A DNA stretch of 64,000 nucleotides from Chrysaora quinquecirrha (GCA_014526335.1 JACTAT010000015.1:1336932-1400931), one strand, 5' to 3'; counted from the first letter of the stretch, positions 24,701 to 39,161 are shown. The notes: generated by a model from the letters alone, not told the origin. Translations and numbers: made by a program.

Positions 24701-26612
24701 TTCATTTTTTGAGTCTGAATAGTGTTGATATTGTATCATAGATGTTTGTATTGCAACTTAAAGCAAGAGACATTTTTGACAAATGGCTGTGATTATGGAA
24801 ATTTTCACAATTTCAAGATACAAATTTTTGATACTAAATTCGTATTTAGCCGCTAAAACTTAGTCTAGGTGCAAAGTTTTACTATCCTAGCACTCGTATT
24901 ATGGGTTTTATGAGTGTTCAAAGTTTAGGATTTAATAAGGGCTTTGACCAGTCCGGGTGAAAAGTTTTGCCCCCAGTCACTTGTTACAGTCAAAGCCCTT
25001 AAAGCATCGCGAACTTTGAAGGCTCTGAAGGCCATATTGTTGCCTGAATTTGCAATAAGAACACCTACAACTCGATAATAACACTATTCAGGCTAGAGTA
25101 TAGTAATTTTGTTGTTTTCTCCAATTTCCCATCCTGTTATAAGGGGATTTGATACCCATGCTTAGATGATTTCAGGGCCAGAAACCCATCAAAATGGGCG
25201 GCACATACCAGTACCTAAATCCAGTCAAGTAAACCCCCATAGGGAAGACTGTAACTATGTTATGATGTTTTGAGAATTATGTTAGACATGGTAAACAGGG
25301 CCATCACATTAAGAAGTCTTTAATTGTCTGTATGTCTATGTTGCTGTATCTTTTTAGGATTTTCGACAAAGACACCTGTTGCTGGGTTCTTCAGCACAGT
25401 GCAGACATCAACACCAGCGGGACCAACAAATAACGAAGGTGGGAGTGGAGCCTCCGACAAGACAGAAAATGACGATGCAGATGATGAGGCGCCAAAAGTT
25501 GAGAGAAAAACGTAAGTTTCACAGATGTTTATATGATTTTTTCGGCAAATTTCCCCTCAAGTATCACGAGGTTTGGAGGCACTAGTCCGTCAAGACTGCT
25601 AAAGAAGTTTAGAAAAGAGGGAGGTACAGAAGCGTAACTCTTCAGCTTTTTCGCTTGACACTTCTAAGAGTTCAAACTTGATTATGGTTCAAATTAAGAT
25701 ACTAGAATGCCCTTCTTTTCCCAACCAAGCGTTGATGTTCTTTCAACGAGAGATTTTTATGTGAATTTAAAGAAATTCCTATCGTCTGATAGGTTGATAG
25801 ACCCTGGTTGGCAACTGATCAAGGGGAAAACTCCGTTGAAACTCCGTACCTACTCATACCCAGTAGAACTTTTCTGTCATCTGATTCGATGCAAAGTAGT
25901 CGATGTGGATTTCTGTGAGCTCCTTAATCGATACACGCATTGGCGTCGATTTCAGCCTGCCTGTTTCTGATTTTTGAAGCGATTTTTCACCAACTTATTA
26001 CCTTCTACCCTTTAAGAAAATTTTAATGCTCCTACGGACTTGCAAATTTGTAACAAATAAATAATTTTTCGGCATAAAGTACATGGAAACGAACTCAAAT
26101 AACCTATGTTTAGCCAACCATTCCCCAACACCAGTCAACATTCAAAAAGAAGTTCCGCGAAATGTTGGGTGAAATGCTGGTGAAGTTTGGCCGGGGCTTA
26201 ATGCAAACTGAAGAAGAATATTTATTTTGAATATTTACTTTCTAGCATTGTCGAGGCAGATGCTTTCCACACAATTCGATGCAAGCTTTTCTTCAAAAAA
26301 GGTCAAGAATGGAAAGAACTTGGTGTCGGTATGCTTTATCTAAAACCTTTGAATTGTAAAACTCAGCTTCTTGTCAGAATGGAAACTTCAGGTGGGAACA
26401 TTATATTAAACATTTGTTTACACCCAAATCTACCATGCAGTCGAGTTGGCAAAAATAACATCTCAATCGCATCTGTTCCGAATCCGCCAGTGTTTCTCAA
26501 GCCAAATGATGGTGATAACTCCAAACCAGTGACTTATCTGATTAGAGTGAAGGGAACAGCAGAGGCCGATGAACTTTGTAAAATCATCAATGATAAGAAA
26601 ACTGAGGAGTAG
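21776..26612 (+). CDS. NUP50: Nuclear pore protein NUP50
   Basis: Nuclear-basket nucleoporin that speeds importin-alpha/beta cargo release and recycling by binding importin-alpha and Ran. Coding exons are 21776-21853, 22074-22120, 23106-23142, 23469-24159, 25358-25511 and 26246-26612. All have GT-AG borders in consistent phase and total 457 aa (human about 468). The N-terminus carries the importin-alpha-binding region: DQEEE, then GGFSKASEDVISKRVIRKAKRR across exons 1-3. Exon 4 has sparse GF/FG motifs (GFAGFG, LFG) and a conserved block WIKQHIEENPLIDLTPVF. The last exon is a RanBD1 domain (about residues 336-455; EWKELGVG, RMETSG, NICLHPNL, YLIRVK). ATG 21776 is chosen because it matches the family start; an in-frame ATG at 21662 would add residues encoded by MITE DNA. 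Confidence 0.93.
24160..25357 (+). other. NUP50 intron 4
   Basis: A 1198-bp GT-AG intron. No inserted element with clear ends was recognised. The other long NUP50 introns (22121-23105, 25512-26245) are likewise plain AT-rich sequence, except for a T-tract/AATAAGCAA motif at about 22295 that recalls the MITE ends. Confidence 0.75.
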
Positions 26613-26640
26613 ATTTTTGTAATAGCATAGGTATTATCCC

Positions 26641-27304
26641 GGTAACAGGTCAACTCGCCACACTGCCAACTCGCCACAGTCGATCGCCACACATCTGGTC
26701 AAGTCGCCTCGGCAAAATACGACTCGCTACACTAAACTTCAAGATGGACTCGTTCAGCGCGGTAAACGGGGTAGGGGAAGCTGCCTTGATATTTGTATTG
26801 TAAACGCACCGCTTTGTTACCCTATGGTCAGGGCTGTAACTCTGTTATACAATCTGATTGGCTGAAAACATTCGAACGTGACGTAATGATAGGGCATTAT
26901 TATCCGGCGTTATTATAATGTGTACGGCGTTTAGAACGCAGCTTCGTTGTAATGGTTTCATGTGCGACTCTTTTGAAGACAAAACACGAGATTCATAATC
27001 ATTAGGGATCATGATCATGCCATGTCCAGCCCTGTCCATAGTGTAATAAACCATATGGACAGATGAGTTCGCAAGCTCGGTTTTGTACTGACAGCTTTGG
27101 GTTAATATTTTCTGGTATTGCCCAAAGGAAACAGTCATTATAGGCTTAGTCAAGCCATCTACTAATCATCTATCTACTAAATAATACTAACCATCCATCT
27201 ACTAAAGCTATCTAGACAGCTTTTTCCGGATTTTCGTGAAGACGAACTTGTCAAATTTTCTAAGACTTGGACTTCAAACTTAGGCGAGTTGTGGCGAGTT
27301 GACC
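26641..27304. mobile_element. MITE with GGTCAACTCGCC terminal repeats, 28 bp after NUP50
   Basis: Left GGTAACAGGTCAACTCGCC and right GGCGAGTTGTGGCGAGTTGACC are inverted, with doubled CAACTCGCCAC units. Inside at 26840-26930 is a different repeat segment (CTGATTGGCTGAAAACATTC). It probably lies in the NUP50 3' UTR; no canonical AATAAA precedes it. Confidence 0.7.
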
Positions 27305-28256
27305 AGAAAAGTGAGAGGTGCCCCTTGTTTAGAGGTTTCTGTCAATGGGGGTTCCACTATGTTTCATTGAGAATTTTCATAGTTTCACCCCACTATTGTT
27401 TATTTACTTTTCTAATTTAGCAGTTTTATCGTGATTTTTTACTTTTGTAAAATTGATATGTTTCATAATCTGATTGATGTATCCTGAGATAGAACATTTG
27501 AGATGTTTCTTTTTGATCTGAAAAAGTTTGCGACATTGTTAAGATTTTTTGTGGCACTTCATTTCACATCACAGCATCCTGAAACTAAAGTTCCATTCAC
27601 AACAGTACCAATTTTTTTTTATTTTCCCAATATTCCCATGTAAGTATGTTTCCCTGCAAGAGTGCGTTGAAGTGCATTATGGTGCGTATGCCTCTCCATA
27701 AAGATGCTCAACACATAATACATATAATACATATGATGTCAACAAGTAAGGATAAAGGGGGTATTCACCATTGCAAAAGCGACAATTAAAAGAGAGTATA
27801 TGTGAAGTCTGCTATTCAATCTGTACAAGCAATCACGAAATTACATTATTATTAGGAGCTGCTTAGCTGAATCCAGAACTCTTTAAGATCTCCAAAATCC
27901 CTTTAATTCAAAATTCCATCCCCCCGCTTATTCCATCCTCCTACTTATAAGATCTTGAATGAACTTCCAGTTCCCCAACTTATTCTTACTCCTCTTATCT
28001 TCTCTTTAGTTCCAGGTAAAACTAAAAACATCACATTGGACGCTATATCCGAGAGTTCTTTATAATCGAGTACTTTTAAACGGGATAAAACTGCCAAATA
28101 TCAAAATATAAGCGACTTGATAAACATGGTCTGCAAAGACTACAACGAAGGCAGCCAAGGAATGTTTCCAATAGCCTACTTTGTTCCAAGCAAGATCAAC
28201 ATTTCATATAACAAGATTTAGAATGCCGTTTCGGTTTAAGTTTAGACTGCAATAGT
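27305..28256. other. Spacer between convergent genes; no gene seen
   Basis: AT-rich spacer between NUP50 (+) and the CCDC181-like gene (-). No coding signal. Confidence 0.5.
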
Positions 28257-28510
28257 TCCCTATCTCACGTGTACTCTTCAAAGTTTTCTATTGGTTACCT
28301 TGCTGTATCCTTTGAGGCGATTGGTTTTTAAAACAATAGAAATCCTGCTTAACATTTCCGAATGGTGCTTTTTATCCATTTCTGGGTAATACTGGGTATT
28401 TACTGGGGCTAATCTGTCGTAATCTGAGTCTGTTTCTAATGTTTTACTCTGAATATCAACCGAAAAAGCTTTTTGTCCAAAGATGTTTCCGTATCCGCCT
28501 ATTTGATGTC
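28257..28510 (+). repeat. Promoter-like repeat, decayed copy
   Basis: Recognised by CTCACGTGTACTCTTC, CTATTGGTTACC, TGCTGTATCC, GCGATTGGTTTTTAAAAC, TCTGGGTAATAC and ACTCTGAATATC, in the order seen in the 12.2 and 58.0 kb copies. The TATA box is degraded here. Confidence 0.55.
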
Positions 28511-28601
28511 TAATTCAAAGATAAGCCCTGACATTCTCTATTTATTAATCTGTTGTCTTTATCTGGAGATTATGTAAATACAGATAAATGCAGTTTTACC
28601 T

Positions 28602-28632
<31 letters not shown>
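28602..28632. repeat. (TAAA)n microsatellite
   Basis: Seven uninterrupted TAAA units, downstream of the CCDC181-like gene. Confidence 0.9.
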
Positions 28633-28686
28633 TTCTACAGGTCCAATATATCATTCCCTAACAATTTTTGTATTTTTTCTGCGGCA

Positions 28687-28692
28687 TTTATT
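28687..28692 (-). promoter_or_regulatory. Poly(A) signal of the CCDC181-like gene
   Basis: Minus-strand AATAAA about 82 bp past the last stop codon at 28774. Confidence 0.6.
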
Positions 28693-28773
28693 ATTTTCAT
28701 TATTATCCTGAAAGTCGCTGAGATATTTTTTCAGCATAATTAATTTTCACATCTGGGTTATGTGATATTTGCA

Positions 28774-30780
28774 TTACTGATCTTTACTTTCAAAGAGATT
28801 GTTAATTAATGGTTTTGGTCTAGCCGTTTTTGGTCTAGCAGGTTTAGCTGCAGTATAGCTTACAGCTTTCTGGTCATTTGTTTCTTCATTCATCCAAATC
28901 CTGCCACTGTCTTCTGAAAGGTATTGTAAAGCAGTTTGAGACTTACTCACACATCTTTTGTTACTGTTTATTGTATGAGATCGAGAAGACTTACTCTCAA
29001 TATTTTTGTACGAAATATTTTCATTTGAGCTTGAATTTGCTGATGCTGTTGCTTCGGTTTTATGTTTGTCGGTGCTTTTTTCAACAACGTTGGTTTCAGA
29101 TTCTTTTCCATAGCTTTCCTTATTGGTCATCAAAGAACCATCAAAACTTTCAGTACTTTTATTGGGTATTATTTCATTAGATTCAGTCACTTTCCCCGTT
29201 CATTATTATCACACCCTTGGGGCTCTGGGCGTACCCCAAAATTCTTACCAGCCATTGACACCTTATTATTGTCCCCATTATTTTCCTTTGAATTTTCAAG
29301 ATTGGGCTTCTCCCATCTTGAATCAACTCTTGTTTTAGAACTCTGTTTAACGGAGTATCTTCTTTTTCTCTCATCCACAGCTATTTTCTGCTCTAAACCT
29401 TTATCTACCACTTCCCTTTCATTTACAGTCTTTTTCTTCTTTAACAGAGCCTGTTTTTCCTTCACCCATTCATTATAGGTCTTCCTCAGCTTTTTTTTCT
29501 CATCTGCCACCTTCCGTTCTTCTCCCAAATTCTCACTTGCTTCTTTGAGACTGCTTTTATTTTTCATTTTTCTTAGTTTTTCTCACTTTTTTCTTTTTTG
29601 GGGCTGAAGCTTTGTCTTCTACATCTTTGGGTTTTATTGAAGAATCTGTTTTTATTTTATGTTGAAATGACTGCAACACCATGAAGTCATTAGGTGGATC
29701 TTTTTCTCCTTTATAACTCAAATCATTCTCATCCAAGGGTACTTCTGGGGCAACTTTTCTTCCTGAATGTTTCATTGTCATTCTTGCTTCAAACTTTTTA
29801 TTCTTCATCCACTGTTTTACTTTTCTGTCAGAAAGCTCTTTCCTACAAACCTTTTCTATGTCTTGGAGTTTCTTTGTCCTTGTTTCTTCTTTTTTATGCC
29901 TTTTTTCTTCAATTCTTTTCCGTTTCATTTCCTTCTTTTTATCTTTAAGCCATTTTATAAGGGAAGAATCACTTGAAGAGGCCCAGAAATGATCAACTGG
30001 CTTCCTTTCTGGAGAATGAGATCTTTTCTCTGTTTGTTTTCTTATGTTTTGGTCATTTACATTGTTTATATTATGATGTTTTGATTTGTTTATCATTTTT
30101 CCTTCCCTAGTTTCTGGTTTCCCAGGTTGATGAATTTGCTTTCCAGTTTTCTGTGGACTTAAAGCTGATTTTCTCAAATGAGTCCTTTCGTTGATATGGA
30201 AGTCTGTATCTTCAGATTTGAATCTTAAATCTTCTCTATTACTTTTTCTTTTCGCAGATTTTGTTTTTGTTCTAATTCTGTTATCATTTCTTCTCAAAAA
30301 CAGGGTATCAAGCCTTGGAATATCAAACACGTTAATAGATGTCAGTCTGCAGTTGCATTTTTCACAAGATCTGCTAAGTTTTGCATTCTTGGTGTCTGCT
30401 TTCAAATTTTTCAATCTCGAATCATGAGAGGGTGACGCAGTATTATGGGTTGATGAATTTTCTAACTCGCAAGCTTGCTCGTTCTCTGTTTCACAGTCAA
30501 GTTTTGCATCATCCTCAGATTCAAAATCAGACGAATATTCTGCAATATCAGGCAGATCAAACGAGACTTTCTTTATTCTCGGATGGGCTTCTACTTCTAC
30601 TTCTTGAGGCCCTTTTTCTTGAGGCCCTTTTTCAGAAACTTCAACATGTGTTTCGTTTATCTTATCGTTGATAAAATCTAAGTCATTTTCAAATGCTTCA
30701 AAATCATCTTTAGCTCTTGGTGAATCGCTTGAGCTTAGTACTAGGTCATTCAAGAAACTTAGGTTGCCTCTTTCATCCAT
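28774..30780 (-). CDS. Coiled-coil protein, CCDC181-like (frame broken twice)
   Basis: Highly charged Lys/Glu-rich, largely coiled-coil protein of about 668 aa in one exon, start MDERGNLSF at 30780. Residues about 26-40 (DDFEAFENDLDFIN) resemble the CCDC181 N-terminus. Three W-(L/M/V)-K-x-K repeats (IKWLKDKKK, VKQWMKNKK, YNEWVKEKQ) match the tryptophan repeats of CCDC181, with MAP9 and CCDC34 as alternatives. Those families act on microtubules, cilia or flagella, so a ciliary role is inferred. Two breaks occur: an A-run at 29567-29571 (one base too many) and 29191-29197 (one base too few). The third W repeat lies beyond the first break, so the reading continues. The net length, 2007 bases, is a multiple of three. 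Divergent from the Rieske gene. Confidence 0.6.
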
Positions 30781-31050
30781 TTTATTTTCTGTGAATCTTT
30801 CCTTTCCCTAGTGATAAACCTTTTTGTTCCGCTTGGTTGTTATGGAAATATAAACAATAGAAAACACAGGGGACTATCACTGAATGTTTCAGAAAACAAC
30901 AACACGAGTTCCCTAAAATGTGTTTAGGTTCCTTGGGGGGCAGGACACAGCTGTTTTGGCGCGTACTTCAGAATAACAGTTGTGGTGTATCGCTTCTCTG
31001 TCTCTATTTTTATTTTCAAAATGCTGCAAGGTATGAGATATTTCTAAATA
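30781..31050. promoter_or_regulatory. Shared divergent promoter region
   Basis: A 270-bp interval between the start codons of the CCDC181-like gene (-) and the Rieske gene (+). It contains no repeat ends and no TATA box at a fixed distance, so a bidirectional, probably TATA-less promoter is inferred. Confidence 0.5.
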
Positions 31051-33084
<2,034 letters not shown>

Positions 33085-33132
33085 TGTTTATATTATTGAG
33101 AGACTGTGAAAATTTTTAATGTATATAAGATT

Positions 33133-33138
33133 AATAAA
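33133..33138 (+). promoter_or_regulatory. Poly(A) signal of the Rieske gene
   Basis: AATAAA 49 bp after the TGA stop. Confidence 0.75.
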
Positions 33139-33162
33139 TGTTGGAACTGTAAATGTCCGAAA

Positions 33163-33470
33163 CCCCGCCTTATGGTCGCTTCGTACGGCAAATTTTTCTG
33201 GCTCATACATAGCTACTAACCTTTCCTCGTTAATACGGCTTATTTTTTTGGTGTCCCGTTTATGCCCGTATTAATGGGGCTCCACTGTAAAGATTGTACA
33301 GTTTAGAGATTGTTATGATCTATGATCATCGTTAATACACTGCCACCTCGTAATAACTTCAATTTTTTTATACATACATACTGACCCTTCCTCGTAAATA
33401 CGGCTAATTTTTGGTTGCCCGTTGGTGCCCATTTTAAGGTGTTTCCACTTAAGAGACTTACCATAAAACA
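33163..33470. mobile_element. Pogo/Tigger-type remnants
   Basis: CGTTAATACGGCT and the right end GGGGCTCCACTGTA (minus-strand TACAGTGGAGCCCC) are typical terminus motifs. A second, similar CTCGTAAATACGGC unit follows at about 33390. Boundaries are approximate. Confidence 0.4.
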
Positions 33471-33905
33471 GGTATAACATGACCTTCTTATACTGAAGTA
33501 AAATTTTGAGATTCATCTTTTCTAATTCAACTCAACATGTGTGCACATTATATAACAGTTCTGTTTTCGAAACTCCTTTACGCATCATAATTAATAGAGT
33601 CTAACTTAAATTTTTGAAAGGTTTCAAACATGTGTTTGTATGTACGTATTTGAAAGTTCTGCGTTTGTAGTTGTTACTTACTTGTTGTTGGCATCAAATT
33701 CAGTCTGAACATATCAGTAATGCTACGTTTGTAGCTAAGAATTTAATGATGTTGATGATCTAAGTAATGCTGGAAGCAATGCTTGTGTTGGACTATTCTG
33801 TTCTGTCGTTTAATCTTTAGCCCCCCATAAGCGCACTGATGAAAAATCAGATTTCTTTACTGATGAAAATAGAAAGTTGCGCCCTCACTGCAGTAGCACA
33901 GTAGC

Positions 33906-34420
33906 ACAAACCACCAAGGACGCCTGCGGTGGGGGGCAAGGGGGGCAATTGCCCCTCCTGCCCTTATCCAAGGAGGGGCAAGATGTGCCCTCAGAGTCAG
34001 AGACAACAATTATTTTGAAAATAGCTTTAAAGTTGTCTGATAAATATTGTAGAATAGAAGAAAGGCAAGAAAGGACCATAATATATTGATTTCATTATTT
34101 GTTTCTGGGTCGAGGGAAAATCAATGTGAAACTTGTCGCCCGTAATTTTTCAAAAATTATTGAACAGAGAAAATAGTTTTTCGAAAACCAATACCAACAC
34201 CTTATTGCTCAACTCTATGACTCTAAATGCATAAGAATTCTTCAAATAAAGAAGATTGCTCTTGCAAAATTGAGTAAATCTTAATCAGTTTTATTGTCAA
34301 TGAAAAAATTTAAAGGGCGTTTCCCACGTTTTCCAGGCTTCTGAAGGGCGTGGTAACTTAAAATTGGCCTTCTTCAAACCTTTGCCCCCTTGCCCTCTAT
34401 AAGTGCAGGCGTCCCTGCAA
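33906..34420. mobile_element. MITE with GGACGCCTGC terminal repeats upstream of the zinc-finger gene
   Basis: Left AAGGACGCCTGCGGTGGGGG then GCAAGGGGGGCAA; right TTGCCCCCTTGCCC then GCAGGCGTCC. Arms are about 40 bp and imperfect. It ends about 85 bp before the putative first exon of the zinc-finger gene. Confidence 0.65.
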
Positions 34421-34566
34421 CCGCCCTCATTTGCTCATTTTTGCATGCGCGTGCGCTGCTACGTCATAATTGAGGCGGGCGAGTGGCAACGAGCAACGGC
34501 GGCATGGCATGGGAAGGAAGATCTTTGTCCTCCACAAGCCAAATTTTGATCCACTGGAAAAAAAAG
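34421..34566 (+). promoter_or_regulatory. Zinc-finger gene promoter and first exon
   Basis: Locally GC-rich (GCATGCGCGTGCGCTGC) with a CRE-like TACGTCA, ending in the donor GGAAAAAAAA/GTAAGT at 34566. The matching acceptor TGTGTCTTAG ends at 34965. An ATG at 34509 opens a frame (MGRKIFVLHKPNFDPLEKK) up to the donor. It would join the main frame only if the A8 run were A9, so this exon may be coding. Confidence 0.5.
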
Positions 34567-34976
34567 TAAGTATTATTGGGTTGATTTCTGATAAATAATA
34601 ATCAATTTTACTCTCATTAATTGAGCAAAGCTTATAGATTCTATCAGTGTGAGATTAAGCCCTGTTTTATGGAACTGCCTTTGTTTTCATGATTCACATT
34701 CACACTGAAAACGGACGAATATTCTGTTGTGATGGGCCTAAGTCTAGGGGAAGAGGAACACGTTGATGCTGTCGTGTTTTCCTTGTTTTTGTCTCATTTT
34801 CTCAGGTTAGATTAGCTTGAAAAGAATAGTTTTACTTTTTTAGATTTGAGTTAACATTTTTTGTTATCTTCCTTGCAAAAATGATTGATTTCTAGCTATA
34901 ACTTTCAGTGTGCAGTTTGCTGTGAGGTTTAATTCAATTCAATCGTTTCTTTTTTTGTGTCTTAGCTGTCAACAAA

Positions 34977-37900
34977 ATGGTGTTGACGACTTCAGCTGCA
35001 AAATACAACAGGAAGCACCCCAGAAAAAGAAAAGGAAAACGGGGAAGAAAGAAAGGTTGGAATAAACAAAAGATTGAAGAGCAAAAGCAGCAGACTGCAA
35101 ATGAGAATGCTGAAAAAGATCAACCAAACCAGGCCCAGCCAGAAGAAGCAAGTGGAGAGGACATTCCTTTATCAAGCTTGGTTGTTGGTAAGAGTGATAA
35201 AAATCATACTATAATGCCACAGGCAACTGATACTTTTTCAAGTCTGAAGTCAGCTGAGGATAGGCCTAGAGAGAATAAACAATGCTCCAAGAATTATGCA
35301 GAATTAAGTGATGATCTGTCATCTGTGTCATGTCAGGCAGGAAATTCAATCAGCAATGATATTCCTTCTGTTAGTCCCTTAAAATCTCAAATGAAAAGTG
35401 CATCTCTGGCGCAAGTATTGATACAATAAACATTGCCCATGCACAGGAAATGCTAAACAACTTCAGCAGCACCTCCAAATTTTCACCAGTGAAAAGTCTT
35501 CCACAAACCCTTATTGAAAACAACACATCAATCAGTGGGAATACTCCAACTCAATCCTGCAAAATTTCACCACTCAAGACTTCAGATAATGTTGGCTTGT
35601 CTATTTCCCCAAACAAGAGCCTTGGCTCAGACGCTGTCTCATCATTAGACATTGGCAATAATGAGCATATTGAGATACCTATTATATTGATTAAGCCAAA
35701 CTTTGAGTCCAGATCACGTCAGTACAAATGTGTTGTGTGTGGTAACATTGTTGACAAAATAAGTCAGTATGAAGACCACTGGATAACACATTTTAAAGAA
35801 AATGACCTGTCTACCACAGAAGTATCACAACCACAAAATCAGATAGCTTCTACAGTATATGAAACTGTTGTTTCTTCCTTGGGAGCTGGAAAGAGTGCCA
35901 ATAATGGTAGTTTTACTATCTTATCAAAGGAAATAGTTGATGTTGGCAGTAATGGATTACCTGGACCCTCTAGTGTTGATGTTTCTGTCAGTGAGCTGAC
36001 TGGCTCTATTGGTTTAAGCCAGAATAATCTGCAGTCTGAAATAGTTATTGAAGAAGGTAACCGCGATGATACCTCTATAAGTACCAAAGGCTCTGCTCTT
36101 GCTGGCATGAGTTTTGATAAAATTGGTCATAAAAGGCATGGAGATTCAGTAGAAAATGGTCTGACATTGCTGAAAAAGAAAAGCAGGACTGATGATGAGA
36201 ACAAAACTATTGATGTTAGTAAATTAGCAAGCATGTTGAACATTGAGGATGTGATCTCAGAAGAAGTAGTCAGCTCTCAGGAGTATAACACTGATTCTCC
36301 ATTATCTTTACAAGAAGAAGTTGTTTCTGATGATGTGGAATCTCAAGAGGAGAATGAGGATGCACTGAATGGGGTTAATAAGTCAGAATCTGAATCTGAA
36401 TTAGAATCTGATGAAGACGAACAAATTGCTCACATGAATCAGTTGATTACTTTGGCTAATGACTTAGAGAGCCGTCTCAAAGAAGAAAGAGGTAGTGGGG
36501 TAACAGAGTTGTCTGCTGCTGGTCAAAATCCTGTTAAACAGCAGCGGAATTCAATGCCATTGTCCTATAGGATTGAAAATGAGACAAATGCTGAGGACAG
36601 TGGGAATGTATTTGTCTGTAACCATTGCCAGAAAACATTCAAGAACTTTTCATCATTAAAAAGGCATCATGATTGCATTCATGTTGACATCAATTCAAGT
36701 GGCTATGAATGTGACATTTGTGGCAATAAATTCCTAAAACAGCTTCACCTACACAATCACAAGCTAAGAATGCATAACAAGTCAAATGGCGTGAATTTCT
36801 TTCAGTGTGATCAGTGTGATAAGGTTTTCCAGCATGTTTCCAATTTGAGAAATCATAAGCGTAGACACACAGATCAAAGACCCCATAAATGTGTTATTTG
36901 CAGAGCTGCTTTTAAAACAAAACCAACATTAAAAAGCCACATGATTGCAGTACATCAGAAAATGGTCACCATGAAGCACAAGTGCCCACATTGTTGGTGG
37001 GCAAGCAATGATGAATTGAATTATAAGCAGCATGTAGCAAATCATGAAGGAAACAAAATGCCCTATGATTGTGATGTCTGTGGTAAAGTATTTGGCACCA
37101 AATCTAATTATAGACTTCATATGAGGCTTCATGATGATGAGTATGCAATTACTTGTGAATACTGTGGGAAGGATTTCAAGCAATCTGGAAATTATAAAAG
37201 ACATGTAATTGCTGTCCATAAGATTCCAAACCCCAAGAAACCATTCAAATGTGATCGCTGTCTTCGTTCATTTTTCTCCAAAGTTGGATTGGATAGACAT
37301 TATACCTGGCACACACAAGATGTTAATCTTGCTTGCAAGGACTGTGATCAATTTTTCACCAATAAGAATGCACTTGAGATGCATATGCGCATTGATCATC
37401 GTGGTATTAGTTTCACATGTCATGAATGTGGCAGAGTTTTTGCCTATGAGGGTAAATACTTGGAGCATATTCAAAAACACAAAAAAGCTTCAGTTACTTA
37501 TGAGTGTGCAAATTGCGACCGTAAATTCAAATTCCAAAGTGCCTTGGAATTCCATAATTCCAGAAATGAATGCCCAAAACGTAAATGCAAAAGATGCAGA
37601 ATATACATTCATAATCGTTACTCCGAGGTGCACAAAAGGGAGTGTCATTTGAATATTACATCTACTGTTGATAAATTCTGCTATGTCTGTGGCCTGCACA
37701 TGAAAACAGTTAGAGATGTATTTCACCATTGTTTAGAGCATGCAGGATTTGGACCAGAAGCAGATAAAGATGGCCAGGAAAACCAGTCAAATGAAGAGGC
37801 CTTTTCCGCTACAAGATGTCAGATTTGTGGGCAGAAATTCCATGTGTTGTCACAACTAGTTGATCATATTGTTAACCATGAAATAAGTGAAGAGAATCCT

Positions 37901-38959
37901 GTTACTTGTGATGTGTGTTTGGGAATGTTTGTTGTTCCTGAAGTTTATATTTCACATTTAGGAAATTGCTTTGAAGTCACAAATGCAGCGGAAAATGAGA
38001 ATTCTGGTTATTTTTATGCTGATGACATGGGACCTGCAACTATGGTTGCCATGAAAGATATAGATAAAGCAGAGAATAATGACAACTCTGAGAACTCATT
38101 GGGAAATTCTAAGGATGAATCTGAAGCTGTAATCATCCCTGAGAAGAATAATAAAGAGGAAATTGATGGAGAAATAATTTGTGTTCTATGCTTCAAGATT
38201 TCTGCAAAGGTCCATGGTATAAAGCATCACCTATTAACTGCCTGCCCTTCTCTCATCATAAGCAAATGCTGGAAATGCCATTCATGCTTTGACTCAAACC
38301 TTGAACTTCGAGAACACTGGCTTACTACAATGGCAAAGTGTTCCCCTAGTGAAATCAATGAGCCCTTACATCTATCTAAATGTGAACAATGTGATAGAAA
38401 GTTCAAGGATGACCAATCAAGAGATACCCACATGCAGGAATTCCATACTGTTGGCTCGTTTGATTGTGATGAATGCAGTGAGGAGTTCTCGTTTGGTTAT
38501 CTTCTAAAGCTACATAAAAGAGAAGCTCATTTGAAAAAAGCAGGCCAATTTTCCTGTATTGCTTGTGACGACAGCTTTACTAAATACTCGACACTTGAGG
38601 CTCATTTAAAGATACATCAACAAGCTGTAGAAGAAAGTAGAGAATCTAGTACAGAGAAGCCCCCAACTTACAAGAAAGCATCAGATGAATTGGTCTGCTT
38701 ACATTGTGACCGTGTATTCGTGACTGATGAGCATTTGAAGAATCATCAGGCAGTTGCCCATGGCATTGGTGAAAGTAACATCGTGTGTAACATCTGCGAC
38801 AGGCAGTTTGCAACGAACACCAATCTAAAGGTACATCAGCGGACGCATACCCAAGAAAAGCCGTACCAATGTAGCAAGTGTCCAAGGACTTTTTCTCAGT
38901 CGTCCAATATGAGGAGGCATTTGTTGACACATGGTAAAGAGCCAAAAGAAACAAAGTAA
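34977..38959 (+). CDS. C2H2 zinc-finger protein with about 24 fingers
   Basis: Putative nuclear DNA-binding transcription factor of about 1327 aa, read from ATG 34977 (ACAAAATGG context). The N-terminus is very basic (KYNRKHPRKRKGKRGRKKG), a likely nuclear localisation signal. Then follow a long Ser/Asn/Glu-rich low-complexity region, one isolated finger (YKCVVCG...HWITHF), an acidic patch (ESESELESDEDE) and about 23 C2H2 units to the C-terminus. Several in the middle are degenerate (for example CKRCRIYIHNRY, CVLCFKISAK). Classical HTxEKPY-type linkers join only the last two fingers; most spacers are irregular, so this is not a KRAB-type tandem array. The frame breaks near the A-run 35381-35384: one extra A joins ...SVSPLK to ISNEKC..., giving 1328 codons. 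A 5' exon is probable. Orthology not determined. Confidence 0.85.
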
Positions 38960-38982
38960 GAAGAACGAGAGATTGAGACGTC

Positions 38983-38988
38983 AATAAA
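38983..38988 (+). promoter_or_regulatory. Poly(A) signal of the zinc-finger gene
   Basis: AATAAA 24 bp after the stop codon. Confidence 0.7.
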
Positions 38989-39161
38989 AGGTAAGCGTAC
39001 CATGAGGTATTCATGTCTGATTTTCAAGTGGTACTCTATGCTATAACCCAAATTAAAGGTCATGCCTTGTGGTAAGAATGGCCAAATGGCGAGTTTCATG
39101 AAATGAAGGACTGAAGTCAAACTTTGATTAATGAAGGACGGCTTAGATTAACCATTTTTGC

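Noticed and set aside
29062..30681. Plus-strand Leu/Phe/Ser-rich frames
   Set aside because: Antisense shadows of the Lys/Glu-rich CCDC181-like gene.
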